Assembly: GCA_964509475.1 (NCBI GenBank)
Contig: CAZDXJ010000009.1
Span: 1-53,667, forward strand
DNA length: 53,667 nt
Direction: 5' to 3'
Origin: CAZDXJ01 sp964509475
GTDB lineage: Bacteria > Pseudomonadota > Gammaproteobacteria > Methylococcales > Methylomonadaceae
A program made the translations under genes and the position numbers. Position 1 is the stretch's first letter. Every line of letters begins with the position of its first letter. This document shows positions 33,089-42,180 of the stretch, piece after piece. The notes below the pieces were generated by a model, which was not told the origin of the DNA, did no database searches, and was given only the letters and a program-made list of their open reading frames with translations.

Positions 33089-33598
33089 ATGAGCAAAGAA
33101 TTATTACTGCTACGTCATGGCAAATCGGACTGGCACACGGCCTGTGATGATTTTCAGCGGCCATTGAAAAAACGCGGTATTCGAGGCGCCCGAAAACTGG
33201 GTCTTTGGGTAAGGGAACAGGGGCTGCAACCGGATTATATCATGAGTTCACCGGCGCGAAGAGTGATCGACACGGCGCAAGCATTTGTCGAGACAATGGG
33301 TGGCGATCCGCGCTCCATCCATCAGGATATACGTATTTACCTGGCCCGTGCCGCAACGCTGAAACGGGTTGTTGCCGATTGTCCAGGCCCGGTCGGGCGG
33401 GTATTGATAGTGGGACATAATCCCGGTTTGGAAGATTTGTTATTGGAACTCGGTGGCTTGGATGTTGAGATTCCGGATGATGGTAAATTGTTACCGACAG
33501 CGACGCTGGCCCGGCTGAAAATATCCGGCACAGGCTTTGACTTGAAACCGGGATGTGCACAATTATTGTCCATTACCCGGGCGACATCGCTGTATTGA
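33089..33598 (+). CDS. sixA: Phosphohistidine phosphatase SixA
   Basis: This 169-residue histidine phosphatase has the RHG catalytic motif at LLLRHGKSDW (phosphohistidine intermediate), the R of SSPARRVIDTA, and the second catalytic histidine in VLIVGHNPGLEDL. SixA removes phosphate from histidine residues such as those of phosphotransfer proteins (ArcB, PTS). The start ATG is poorly supported by a ribosome-binding site but gives the family N-terminus. Its 3' end overlaps the convergent mfnB by 26 bp. Confidence 0.9.
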   Translation: MSKELLLLRHGKSDWHTACDDFQRPLKKRGIRGARKLGLWVREQGLQPDYIMSSPARRVIDTAQAFVETMGGDPRSIHQDIRIYLARAATLKRVVADCPGPVGRVLIVGHNPGLEDLLLELGGLDVEIPDDGKLLPTATLARLKISGTGFDLKPGCAQLLSITRATSLY

Positions 33599-34301
33599 CC
33601 GTGATCCCGGCTGGTGTTTCCGGTTTTGCGCAAAGCGCGGATTGAACCGCCACGACGGCGGCGTAATCCAGTTGATGGGTGCGCTGTTTGTGTTGACACA
33701 AGGCGCCACGAAAACCCAGATAATCGGCTTGCAAGGGCAAGAGTGCGGCGATATCGGTAATTTTCAAGGAGCCAGCCAGTCCGCATAAAAGCCGGTATTT
33801 TTTGGCGGTCTGGATAAAAATATTGAGTTCAGCCAGAGGCATCCAGGTCATCAGCGAACCCTTGTTTTTGTACATGGTATCCAGCATGACGCCGCTGAAT
33901 CCGGCTTGTGCTAGGGTGGGGAGGATGTCCATATCCGGTGTCGCATCGGCAAACAGGACGGCGATGAGACGCAGACCTTGTCCGCTCAGATGGCTGAGTT
34001 TTTCGATGCAGGCCAGCCCGTCCCCGCCCGGGAAAAAACCGATTTTTATATAATCCACCGAAGTTTCCGCCATGTTTTGTACCGCTCGATAAACCGGTTT
34101 CGGTTGCATGGGTAGATCGCCAATGGTGGCGCTTACCGGTTTCCGGTTTTGTACATGGTCTACAATCTGTTTTACCAAGCGGCTGTCCAACGCGCCTAAT
34201 GCGCCTTGTGTCGGCTGTTTGAGATCGATAATGTCCACGCCAGCTTGCAGAACCCATTGCGCTTCCTGCAAACTATTGACGCTTGCTAGCATCCGGGTCA
34301 T
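33573..34301 (-). CDS. mfnB: (5-formylfuran-3-yl)methyl phosphate synthase
   Basis: MfnB makes the furan core of methanofuran from two glyceraldehyde-3-phosphate molecules. The 242-residue TIM-barrel protein has the conserved lysine K28 in DIIDLKQPTQGALGAL (Schiff-base lysine in the Methanocaldococcus enzyme), IKIGFFPGG, DTMYKNKGSLMTW and LGFRGALC. GGAGG lies 9 bases before the ATG. It overlaps DUF447 by 4 bp (ATGA), the last gene of a three-gene operon. The product supplies the formyl carrier used by Fhc. Confidence 0.93.
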   Translation of the reverse strand: MTRMLASVNSLQEAQWVLQAGVDIIDLKQPTQGALGALDSRLVKQIVDHVQNRKPVSATIGDLPMQPKPVYRAVQNMAETSVDYIKIGFFPGGDGLACIEKLSHLSGQGLRLIAVLFADATPDMDILPTLAQAGFSGVMLDTMYKNKGSLMTWMPLAELNIFIQTAKKYRLLCGLAGSLKITDIAALLPLQADYLGFRGALCQHKQRTHQLDYAAVVAVQSALCAKPETPAGITVNTAMSPG

Positions 34302-34867
34302 GGTTTTTTTTCCTCCCGTTGTCTGAATGCCGCGACAGCCTGCATCAGCCAGCCCCAGGCTTCCAGTTCTTTGTCGCCGGCGGTTTTTTCCAGGCCGATG
34401 TGTAAATATTCCAGTTCGTTATTTATTTTTTCCCAGGGTAAACGATGCAGACGGCTGACCAGAATGGCTGCTTCCAATACCGAATACTGAGCCCGGTTAA
34501 AGCCTCGAAAAGGGGCGTGGGATTGTTCTGAAACCACAGTACAGAATAATTTTGGCCGAATGTCATCTTCTTCAATACGGACAAGCTGTAATTCCGTATG
34601 CGCCAGACAGTCACGTAGGCGATGTCCCTGTATGGCACGGGTTTTACAGACGGGCCAGTCGCGCCGGCCGGTCAGACAGCCGGCAAAAATACGCACATCA
34701 TCCGTGTAATTGATAACAGCGGTTTGGGTGGCGCGTATATTGTCCAGTGTCGTGGAAGGTTGGAAGGGTAAAATAATATATTCTCCGTTCTGGACATGCA
34801 CGCCCATTGGCGCCAGATGAATCTGGCCGTGTTGGTTTTGGGTGCTGACGATGACTTCGGCAATCAT
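34298..34867 (-). CDS. DUF447 family protein, H4MPT/methanofuran cluster
   Basis: This 189-residue protein belongs to DUF447, seen in methanogens and H4MPT-using methylotrophs; its biochemical role is unknown to me. The N-terminal half has a split-barrel flavin-binding-like look (IHLAPMGVHVQNGEYIILPF, VINYTDDVRIFA), followed by a helical C-terminal part (FRGFNRAQYSVLEAAILVSRL). It overlaps both neighbours by 4 bp, so it is translated with DUF6513 and MfnB and probably acts in the same cofactor pathway. Confidence 0.85.
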   Translation of the reverse strand: MIAEVIVSTQNQHGQIHLAPMGVHVQNGEYIILPFQPSTTLDNIRATQTAVINYTDDVRIFAGCLTGRRDWPVCKTRAIQGHRLRDCLAHTELQLVRIEEDDIRPKLFCTVVSEQSHAPFRGFNRAQYSVLEAAILVSRLHRLPWEKINNELEYLHIGLEKTAGDKELEAWGWLMQAVAAFRQREEKKP

Positions 34868-36264
34868 GAGGGATTTTTCTTTTGCAAGGTTGTACCGGCG
34901 GCTTTGAAACTGTGTAAATCAACACTGGACTCGCGGTTTTCACGCGATGCGCAACCCCACAGCAAGGCTTGATCCTGGTTAAACCGTTTGCCCAGTTGCC
35001 AGGCGATTTCCGCCCGTGCCAATTCGACGCCCAGATAAAAAGCATGACCCCCATCGGTTTCAACACCCAGTTTGGGATACAAGTCAAACGGATCGGTGGC
35101 GCTGTGAAAACCATCCCGGTTGAAAATATGCAAACCCTCCGGGCTGGTTTGAATACGGAAGCTCGGATCCCGGATTTGTGCGGCCAGCTCCTTGATTTCG
35201 TCCAGTCGATAAGGAAAGGGTGAGGTTTCATGCAAGGCCATCAAACCGGGGTGAATATGTTTGGGCAGGCTGTTGGTTTGTTTGGCGGCATACATGATGC
35301 GCCGGGCCAGATCGGCTTCCTTGACCGCCCGGCAGGCGTGTTGACTGACTTCAGTGGCCAAAATGGCATGAATATCCAGTTCCGAACAAATACCCAGCAT
35401 CAAAGCGTTGATGCCCGCTGTGTCGGCATGGGTCAATTCGGTAATATTGCCCACGCCCAACATCATTTCGATATCCGGGTATTGTTGACGGACCTGATAA
35501 TAACGGCTGATCGATTCGGTAAAACCAAAATGGATCGGGTCAAGAATCGGATCGACGATAAAGTGCCGCTGTTTTTGTTGCAGGATTTGAATACTCCGGT
35601 CCAGGGTCGATAATTGCGCATGGGTTTGTGGAATGATGATGGGAATACTGCTGACTTCATCGGCGACCCAGAGCGTGCTTTCATGCAGGCTGAGCATATA
35701 ATCGGCGCCGGCACGGCCGCCGCGTAACAGATCATCGGGATTCAGCGAGTCGATACTGACCTGGAAACCTTCTTGTTTCAGGCTTTGAATGACTTCTTCC
35801 ATGTGGGGAAATGCCGTGCCCGGCAAACAGCCGATATCGATGACATCGGCACCATTTTGTTGATAATAAAAAGCGCGTTTGAGTACGGTTTCAACGTCTA
35901 CATTCGGGGCATCGACGATTTCAGCGAAAATTTTTACCTGATACCGGCTTAAATCCGGTTTTTGCGCTTGTCTGCCAAAAAACAGCGGCAAGTCCTTGAC
36001 TTCTTCCGGACCGCGTTCAACCGGTATGCCAAGTTCCCGGGACAGACTTTCCAGATCGCCCCGGCAACGGCCGGGAACGATAATTCGATCCGCATTGTAG
36101 GTTTGTTTCAATTTCCTGCGAATCATGTCGGCGGTCATCAGCCCGGCGACTTTAAGTCCCAGTTGATGCACGCTATAGGAAAACTCCGGCTGCATGGATT
36201 TTAAAATTTGCCGCAGTTGTTTTTCGGCCAGAGAGCCGGTTAAAAACAGGATATGTTCAGCCAT
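34864..36264 (-). CDS. Dihydropteroate synthase-like protein (DUF6513 + pterin-binding barrel)
   Basis: This 466-residue protein has an N-terminal DUF6513 region (about residues 1-110, ILFLTGSLAEKQL) and a central pterin-binding TIM barrel (about 115-370) with DVIDIGCLPGTAF and FIVDPILDPIHFG, resembling dihydropteroate synthase but with diverged phosphate and pABA motifs. The archaeal relative is a candidate for the H4MPT pterin-pABA step. A true folP lies divergently next door, so the two enzymes may divide folate and H4MPT synthesis. Its stop overlaps the DUF447 start. Confidence 0.85.
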   Translation of the reverse strand: MAEHILFLTGSLAEKQLRQILKSMQPEFSYSVHQLGLKVAGLMTADMIRRKLKQTYNADRIIVPGRCRGDLESLSRELGIPVERGPEEVKDLPLFFGRQAQKPDLSRYQVKIFAEIVDAPNVDVETVLKRAFYYQQNGADVIDIGCLPGTAFPHMEEVIQSLKQEGFQVSIDSLNPDDLLRGGRAGADYMLSLHESTLWVADEVSSIPIIIPQTHAQLSTLDRSIQILQQKQRHFIVDPILDPIHFGFTESISRYYQVRQQYPDIEMMLGVGNITELTHADTAGINALMLGICSELDIHAILATEVSQHACRAVKEADLARRIMYAAKQTNSLPKHIHPGLMALHETSPFPYRLDEIKELAAQIRDPSFRIQTSPEGLHIFNRDGFHSATDPFDLYPKLGVETDGGHAFYLGVELARAEIAWQLGKRFNQDQALLWGCASRENRESSVDLHSFKAAGTTLQKKNPS

Positions 36265-36457
36265 TGCTGGGAATAGCCGGGGTGACTATCAGGACAGGAA
36301 GAACCCTGCAATGGCGCGCTGATGCTGCTTTATCGCGATATACGGGCATTTTTTCAGGCAATCTGTCTAATAATTCGAGGCCATACATTTTAAACACTTC
36401 TGCACTCGCTCGGCTGATATATAAATCCACACATTGTTGAAATATAGGTGATGACAA
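36257..36457 (-). CDS. Doubtful 66-codon ORF upstream of the DUF6513 gene
   Basis: The frame opens at a TTG (36457) with an internal ATG at 36388, and its TGA overlaps the DUF6513 start by 8 bp. The composition (for example VFKMYGLELLDRLPEK) reads like a protein, but there is no good ribosome-binding site and no family was recognised. It could be a small cofactor-cluster gene, or simply leader sequence between the divergent operons. Confidence 0.2.
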   Translation of the reverse strand: MSSPIFQQCVDLYISRASAEVFKMYGLELLDRLPEKMPVYRDKAASARHCRVLPVLIVTPAIPSNG

Positions 36458-36523
36458 TACAGTAACAAGTTACGCTATTATAACAGATACGAATATTTAA
36501 GAAGTAAGTGCAGGAGTGTCACA

Positions 36524-37348
36524 ATGTTTAAAAATCCAGGTAAGCCTTTGATCATGGGGATTCTGAATGTGACGCCGGACAGTTTTTCAGATGGTGGTCA
36601 ATACGCTTCGATAGAGGCCGCCCTGTTACATGCCGAGCGAATGATTGACGAAGGGGCGAATATTATCGATATTGGTGGTGAATCAACGCGCCCCGGTTCG
36701 GAACCGGTTTGTGCAGCCGAACAGATAAATCGGGTCATACCGGTTATTATGGCATTGAGCCGGCGTTATGCGGGAGAAGTGACCCTCAGTATCGATACGA
36801 CATCGAGCACGGTTGCCGACGAGGCTTTACAGGCGGGTGCGGTCATTATCAATGATGTTTCCGCGGGCCGGGATGATCCGGCGTTGTTGGCATTAGCGGC
36901 ACAGCGGCAAGCCCCGATCATCCTGATGCATCGCCAAGGTGTGTCAAAAACCATGCAGGACAATCCGTATTATCGTGATGTGGTTGAGGAAGTATTGGCG
37001 TTTTTGCAGGAAAGCGTCGAACTTGCATTACAGGCGGGCATAGGGGAAGAAAATATCATCATTGATCCGGGTATCGGTTTTGGCAAGCGCAAACAAGACA
37101 ATATCGATTTGCTTGCCAATCTGGAGCGTTTTGTGGCAACCGGATATCCGGTATTGCTGGGCACCAGCCGCAAGCGTTTCATGGGGTCAATCTGTAACGA
37201 GTCGGAACCCGCCGAATTGGTCACCGCCACAGCGGTGACAACGGCTTTAGGGGTTATGTCCGGAGTACGGATATTCCGGGTACATGATATAAAGGAAAAC
37301 TTACAAGCCGTAAATGTAGCTTTGGCAATAAAACAGGCGTACCATTAG
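36524..37348 (+). CDS. folP: Dihydropteroate synthase
   Basis: FolP condenses hydroxymethyl-dihydropterin pyrophosphate with p-aminobenzoate. The 274-residue barrel has every signature: MGILNVTPDSFSDGG, DIGGESTRPG, a VINDVSAG strand, IIDPGIGFGKR, and LLGTSRKRFMG. AGGAG precedes the ATG at good spacing. It begins the plus-strand cofactor operon, with mfnD 34 bp downstream. The context suggests it may serve pterin for H4MPT as well as folate; sequence says only that it is a canonical DHPS. Confidence 0.95.
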   Translation: MFKNPGKPLIMGILNVTPDSFSDGGQYASIEAALLHAERMIDEGANIIDIGGESTRPGSEPVCAAEQINRVIPVIMALSRRYAGEVTLSIDTTSSTVADEALQAGAVIINDVSAGRDDPALLALAAQRQAPIILMHRQGVSKTMQDNPYYRDVVEEVLAFLQESVELALQAGIGEENIIIDPGIGFGKRKQDNIDLLANLERFVATGYPVLLGTSRKRFMGSICNESEPAELVTATAVTTALGVMSGVRIFRVHDIKENLQAVNVALAIKQAYH

Positions 37349-37382
37349 ATTTTCTGTACAGAACGGTTTTCTAATTGCAAAA

Positions 37383-38393
37383 ATGAAAATTCTGGTGTTT
37401 GAATATATTGTTGGCGGCGGTTACTCCGATCAGGATTTACCCGAACATTTGGCCGTGCAGGGAAAAATGATGTTAAAAGCTCTACTGGAAGATTTGCTGG
37501 ATATTGAAGATATTGAAATCCGTGTGTTGCTGGATGGGCGAGTCAATATTCAGCATGAGTTTGCGTTGAAATCAAACAAGCGGTTAAGTTTTTATAAAGT
37601 TCAGCCCAAACGGGATTTTTATCAGATTCTGACTGAACTGCTGCCGGACAATGATTTTTTTTGGCCAATTGCGCCGGAAGAGGATATGAATTTATTGAAA
37701 ATTACCCGATTGGCTGAAAAAATTGGTGTTCAAGTGTTAAATTCTGCCAGCGAAGCTGTTGAATTGGCATCGGATAAATACAGAACCAGCGCTTATCTTA
37801 ATATTCACGATATCCGGATCATTCCGGCTTGGCCTTTGTCAACCTGCTCTGGATATAAACCGGGAACATGGGTTATCAAGCCCAGGGATGGCGCCGGTTG
37901 TATAGATACCTATCGTGTTTGCGATGCGAAACAATATCAACAGATTTTGTCCAGACTGGAAAATAAAAATAAATTTATTATACAGCCTTATGTTGAGGGT
38001 ATGGCGATTAGCCTTTCTTGTCTGTTTCATTATGGGGAGGCCTGGGTGCTTTGTTGTAATGAGCAGTGTATGATGTTGAGGCAAGAAAAATTTGTATTGA
38101 ATGGCTGCAAGGTAAATATTGATTTTTTTTGTGACTATTTTCCCCGGCTGGCACAAATTCTCAGCAGGGTTATTCCGGGACTTTGGGGATATGTGGGTAT
38201 TGATCTTTTGGTATCTGGAAGGCAGGCTTGGATATTGGAAATTAATCCACGCTTGACTATTTCCTATGTTGGCATCAAAAAAACACTCCATGTCAATGTT
38301 GCTGAACAGATCTTGCAACTGGCCCTGGAAAAAAAAAGACCTTTATCACTGCACAAATCCGATCAATCCATCGTTGTTCCGGTTATTCATTGA
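37383..38393 (+). CDS. mfnD: ATP-grasp ligase, MfnD-like (glutamate ligase of methanofuran)
   Basis: This 336-residue ATP-grasp protein has an N-terminal FEYIVGGGY motif typical of the MfnD branch, an ATP-binding WVIKPRDGAGCIDT stretch near residue 160, and a metal-binding WILEINPRLTISY near residue 280 (E and N ligands). MfnD adds gamma-linked glutamate to tyramine in methanogens; in Methylobacterium the methanofuran analogue carries tyrosine with many glutamates, so the acceptor may differ here. No mfnA (tyrosine decarboxylase) is visible. The TGA overlaps the mfnF ATG. Confidence 0.85.
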   Translation: MKILVFEYIVGGGYSDQDLPEHLAVQGKMMLKALLEDLLDIEDIEIRVLLDGRVNIQHEFALKSNKRLSFYKVQPKRDFYQILTELLPDNDFFWPIAPEEDMNLLKITRLAEKIGVQVLNSASEAVELASDKYRTSAYLNIHDIRIIPAWPLSTCSGYKPGTWVIKPRDGAGCIDTYRVCDAKQYQQILSRLENKNKFIIQPYVEGMAISLSCLFHYGEAWVLCCNEQCMMLRQEKFVLNGCKVNIDFFCDYFPRLAQILSRVIPGLWGYVGIDLLVSGRQAWILEINPRLTISYVGIKKTLHVNVAEQILQLALEKKRPLSLHKSDQSIVVPVIH

Positions 38394-39430
38394 TGAAACC
38401 TTCGATTACGGGGTGGGATATTGGCGGGGCGCATCTGAAAGTCGCCGTGTTGGATTGGCAGGGCCGGGTATTGCAGGTACGGCAACAACCCTGCCCGTTG
38501 TGGAAAGGATTACATGAATTGGAACAAGCGCTACGGCAGGTTCAGGTCCACACGCAAGACAAAACCGCGTATCATGTATTGACCATGACCGGTGAACTGG
38601 TGGATTTGTTTAAAGACAGGGCACAAGGGGTGCGGGCGATCATTGATCTGATGCGCCGTTATCTGTCCGACGATACTAAAATACAGGTTTTTGCGGTTCC
38701 CGGTGTCTTTTTATCGGTGCAGGAACCCTTGACTCTGGAACAATGTGAACGGATTGCCTCGGCAAACTGGCTGGCCAGCGCCTGTTATGCGGCTCATCAC
38801 ATCCGCGATGGCTTGTTTATGGATATCGGCAGCACAACCACCGACATCATAGCGATTGCCGAACACAAACCTGAAGTACAGGGATGGACCGATTATCAGC
38901 GTTTGTGCCGTGATGAACTGGTTTATACCGGCATTGTGCGTACACCGGTGATGGCAATTGCAGAACGGGTATCTTTTGAAGGCCAACCGGTTGCCCTGAT
39001 GGCCGAATATTTTGCCACCATGGCCGATGTTTACCGCTTGACCTGTGAACTGGATGAACGTCATGATCAAGGCGATAGTGCCGATGGCGCGGAAAAAACA
39101 CCGGAAGCCAGCGCCCGGCGTTTGGCGCGTATGATCGGTTGTGATTTCCGAAGCGGAGAATTGTCCAGATGGCAGCAATTTGCCCGCTCATTACGCCGTT
39201 GTCAGCTGGAAAAACTGGAATCGGCCTGCCGTAAACAGCAATCGCAGCCGGCCTTGTTGGTGGGCGCCGGGGTGGGACGTTTTCTGGTTCGGCAACTGGC
39301 CGAACGTTTGGGTTCGGATTATCAGGATTTTGATACCTTGCTGACTGTGGAAAAAAAATCATTGCAAACGGCGGTTGCCGATTGTGCGCCGGCTGTCGCT
39401 GTTGCCGGTTTGGCGCTGGAACTTTTGTGA
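38393..39430 (+). CDS. mfnF: MfnF-like ASKHA-fold protein (H4MPT-linked C1 pathway)
   Basis: This 345-residue protein of the hydantoinase/oxoprolinase-like ASKHA superfamily shows phosphate-binding motifs GWDIGGAHLKVAV near the N-terminus and FMDIGSTTTDII near residue 145, plus LLVGAGVGRFL near the end. In methanogens MfnF condenses the aminomethylfuran phosphate/diphosphate with the glutamyl-tyramine part of methanofuran. The ATG at 38393 overlaps the mfnD stop (TGATG). Annotation services usually call it an H4MPT-linked C1 transfer pathway protein. Confidence 0.85.
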   Translation: MKPSITGWDIGGAHLKVAVLDWQGRVLQVRQQPCPLWKGLHELEQALRQVQVHTQDKTAYHVLTMTGELVDLFKDRAQGVRAIIDLMRRYLSDDTKIQVFAVPGVFLSVQEPLTLEQCERIASANWLASACYAAHHIRDGLFMDIGSTTTDIIAIAEHKPEVQGWTDYQRLCRDELVYTGIVRTPVMAIAERVSFEGQPVALMAEYFATMADVYRLTCELDERHDQGDSADGAEKTPEASARRLARMIGCDFRSGELSRWQQFARSLRRCQLEKLESACRKQQSQPALLVGAGVGRFLVRQLAERLGSDYQDFDTLLTVEKKSLQTAVADCAPAVAVAGLALELL

Positions 39431-39525
39431 ATCTTGCCGGGCTGTTATAAAATTTCACAATTTAGCGGCGCAAATCACCTGCAACGGCCTCTTTTCGGCG
39501 CCAGTCACCTTTAAAATTCTATTGC

Positions 39526-40896
39526 ATGTCGTTACCTAATCCACTGCTGCATCGATTGCCTTATTTTCGCGATAGTGCAAAATTATTCGCCACGATAGCC
39601 AGCCATCCCTGGGCGGTTTTTCTGGACAGTGGTTTTCCTTACAGCCGACAAGGCCGTTTTGATATTTTAGCGGCCGATCCGGTCTGTACCCTGGTCACTT
39701 GCGGAAAAAAGACCCAAATAACGCGGCAAAATCAAACCCTTTGCTCGACGGATGATCCGTTTGCCCTGGTTAAACGGGAACTGGCCGGAATCCGGCCAGC
39801 GCTGGACGGATTGCCTTTTAACGGGGGCGCAATCGGTTATTTTGCGTATGATTTGGCGCGCAGGCTGGAAAAACTGCCGGAAATTGCCGAGGATGCCGAG
39901 CAGATTCCCGAAATGGCGGTCGGTATTTATGAATGGGCGGTTATTGTTGATCATCAGCTTCGGCAGAGCTGGCTGGTTTGTCCGAAGCAGTGGCCGGATC
40001 GCAAGCTGTTGATTGAACGCTTCAGCGCTTTGTTGACGGTTCCGGTAGTGAATAACTTTCAGGTCACAGGTGAAATCCGCTCCAATATGTCGGCTTCGGA
40101 TTATGCGGCGGCGTTTAAGCGTATCAAACATTATCTCAGGGAGGGCGATTGTTATCAGGTCAATCTGGCGCAACGTTTCAGCGCCCCTTGCCGGGGTGAT
40201 CTTTGGGCGGCTTATCAGGTTTTGCGCAAAATCAATTCGGCGCCATTCAGTTGCTATCTGAATCTTCCAGGTGTACAGGTCCTGAGTTCTTCACCGGAGC
40301 GTTTTTTAAAAGTGACCCAGGGTTATGTTGAAACCAAACCGATAAAAGGTACCCGGCCCAGAAAGCGGAATCCGGTTGAGGACAAAAGACAGATTCAGAA
40401 TTTGACCGAAAGTATCAAGGATCGGGCCGAAAATGTCATGATTGTGGATTTATTGCGCAACGACATCGGTAAAACCTGCATGGACGGTTCGGTAAAGGTG
40501 CCGGAATTGTTTGCCGTGGAAAGTTTTGCCACCGTGCATCATCTGGTCAGTACCGTCTCCGGTCAGTTGCTTTCGGATCGGCACGCCCTGGATTTATTAC
40601 GGAGCTGTTTTCCCGGTGGTTCGATCACCGGCGCTCCCAAGATTCGCGCCATGCAGATCATCGAGGAACTGGAGCCAAACCGGCGCGGAGTGTACTGCGG
40701 TTCGGTGGGGTATTGCGGTTTCGACGGCAATATGGATACCAATATCGCTATTCGCACCCTGGTGCATTCGCAAAACCGGATACGTTTTTGGGCCGGCGGC
40801 GGCATTGTCCATGACTCGGTTTTGCATGAAGAATATCAGGAATGTTTTGACAAGGCAGCGGCGATGCTGGACTTATTGAAACGACAACACCAATGA
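39526..40896 (+). CDS. pabB: Aminodeoxychorismate synthase component I
   Basis: PabB aminates chorismate to 4-amino-4-deoxychorismate on the way to p-aminobenzoate. The 456-residue protein belongs to the chorismate-binding TrpE/PabB family. The active-site lysine motif PIKGTRPR marks PabB (TrpE has PIAGT). FPGGSITGAPKIRAMQIIEELEPNRRG and VYCGSVGY form the C-terminal catalytic signature. pABA is a precursor of both folate and H4MPT, which explains its place beside folP and the mfn genes. It lies 95 bp after mfnF, and its stop overlaps the mfnE start. Confidence 0.94.
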   Translation: MSLPNPLLHRLPYFRDSAKLFATIASHPWAVFLDSGFPYSRQGRFDILAADPVCTLVTCGKKTQITRQNQTLCSTDDPFALVKRELAGIRPALDGLPFNGGAIGYFAYDLARRLEKLPEIAEDAEQIPEMAVGIYEWAVIVDHQLRQSWLVCPKQWPDRKLLIERFSALLTVPVVNNFQVTGEIRSNMSASDYAAAFKRIKHYLREGDCYQVNLAQRFSAPCRGDLWAAYQVLRKINSAPFSCYLNLPGVQVLSSSPERFLKVTQGYVETKPIKGTRPRKRNPVEDKRQIQNLTESIKDRAENVMIVDLLRNDIGKTCMDGSVKVPELFAVESFATVHHLVSTVSGQLLSDRHALDLLRSCFPGGSITGAPKIRAMQIIEELEPNRRGVYCGSVGYCGFDGNMDTNIAIRTLVHSQNRIRFWAGGGIVHDSVLHEEYQECFDKAAAMLDLLKRQHQ

Positions 40897-41480
40897 GAGT
40901 CATTAAACTGGGAGGCAGTCTGGCCGGGGCGCCGGTATTACAGGAATGGCTGCGCTATCTGGCCCGGCCCCGGCTGGAAAAAACCGTTCTGGTTCCGGGC
41001 GGCGGCCCGTTTGCCGATCAGGTTCGTATCGCGCAACGGCATTGGCGGTTTGATGATGAGACCGCCCATTCGATGGCTTTGCTGGCCATGCAGCAGATGG
41101 CTTTGCAATTTCAGGGGATTTGCCCGGATTTAGCCATTGCGGATCGTGTCCGGCTTATTCATGAACGTCTGCAAAACCGTTCCGCTGTGATCTGGTCTCC
41201 GTATTTGCAGGAACTCAATCAGGCCGCGATACCGGCAAGCTGGGCAATCACTTCGGACAGTCTGAGCGCCTGGCTGGCGCTCTCTTTACCGGCCAGACGC
41301 TTGATTCTGGTTAAATCGGCGCCGGTTCCCGAACACGATAATTATCGCCAAATGAGCCAGCAAAACCTGATCGATCCGGCGTTTTGCCGGTTTGTCGAAA
41401 AGGCGCCGTTTGCGGTCAAATTTTACCATCGACAAGAACTCGCCTTGTTTCAGGCCAATGAATATGAAAATGAAACCTGA
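40893..41480 (+). CDS. mfnE: Amino acid kinase-fold protein, MfnE-like
   Basis: This 195-residue amino acid kinase-fold protein has VIKLGGSLAGAPVL (ATP phosphate loop) and VLVPGGGPFADQVR at the N-terminus, and WAITSDSLSAWLA with LILVKSAP further on. MfnE phosphorylates aminomethylfuran phosphate to the diphosphate in methanofuran synthesis. The protein is short for the superfamily but matches the small MfnE branch. ATGA overlap with pabB and location next to mfnD/F support the call. Confidence 0.87.
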   Translation: MRVIKLGGSLAGAPVLQEWLRYLARPRLEKTVLVPGGGPFADQVRIAQRHWRFDDETAHSMALLAMQQMALQFQGICPDLAIADRVRLIHERLQNRSAVIWSPYLQELNQAAIPASWAITSDSLSAWLALSLPARRLILVKSAPVPEHDNYRQMSQQNLIDPAFCRFVEKAPFAVKFYHRQELALFQANEYENET

Positions 41481-42147
41481 AGTCTCTTTTTTTTCTTTTA
41501 TTCGCCGCTTTGCCGGTGTTTGCCGGAAACAATGCCGGCATTTTTATTTTCAGACCAAGGAATCGTTTGGACAACCCAAGCGTGAACTGGTTGTTTGCCG
41601 GGTGGAAGAAACTTGCGACAGCCTGCAGGATACCCGCTATCACTTTGAGAACGCGCTGGAACATTTTCGCGCGGTTATCGAGTTCAAGGAGGACGCTCTG
41701 GAAAAACGCTACCGGCAGTTAAAACTGCAATTTGATATCAGCGTGACCAAGGCAAATGCGGTCAGTGACCATATTCGTTTGATTGAAGAAGTCAGTGAGG
41801 CCCTGTTTGCCGAATGGGAAGAAGAACTGAATCAATACAGCAATCGCAGCATGAGAGCGCAAAGCCGCCGGCAATTGAAACAAACCCGGCAGCATTACAA
41901 GCGCTTGCTCAAAGCGCTGCGCCGCGCCGAGGCCAAAATAAAACCTGTTTTAAACGCTTTCCGGGATCAGGTTCTGTTTTTGAAACATAATCTGAATGCC
42001 CGCGCCATTGCCGCCTTGCAGCAGGAATTCATCGACATCAGTCTGGATATTTCCCAATTGATTCAGGCGATGGAACAATCCATTCACGAGGCCGACGGGT
42101 TTGTGTCCACGCTGACTTACCAAAAGCGCCTGCTGCCCCGTTCGTGA
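41458..42147 (+). CDS. DUF2959 family protein
   Basis: This 229-residue mostly helical, coiled-coil protein contains the DUF2959 pattern (ESFGQPKRELVVCRVEETCDSLQDTR style, then QFQ/EHFRAVIEFK). It is strongly charged, with a basic N-terminus but no convincing lipobox or signal peptide. Three in-frame ATGs (41458, 41464, 41470) lie within mfnE; the first is used here without firm ribosome-binding support. Function unknown. It overlaps mfnE by 23 bp, so it is cotranscribed, although DUF2959 genes are widespread and not specific to cofactor clusters. Confidence 0.75.
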   Translation: MNMKMKPEVSFFSFIRRFAGVCRKQCRHFYFQTKESFGQPKRELVVCRVEETCDSLQDTRYHFENALEHFRAVIEFKEDALEKRYRQLKLQFDISVTKANAVSDHIRLIEEVSEALFAEWEEELNQYSNRSMRAQSRRQLKQTRQHYKRLLKALRRAEAKIKPVLNAFRDQVLFLKHNLNARAIAALQQEFIDISLDISQLIQAMEQSIHEADGFVSTLTYQKRLLPRS

Positions 42148-42180
42148 ATGTTCACAGCCTTGTAATACCCTTAAATATAA

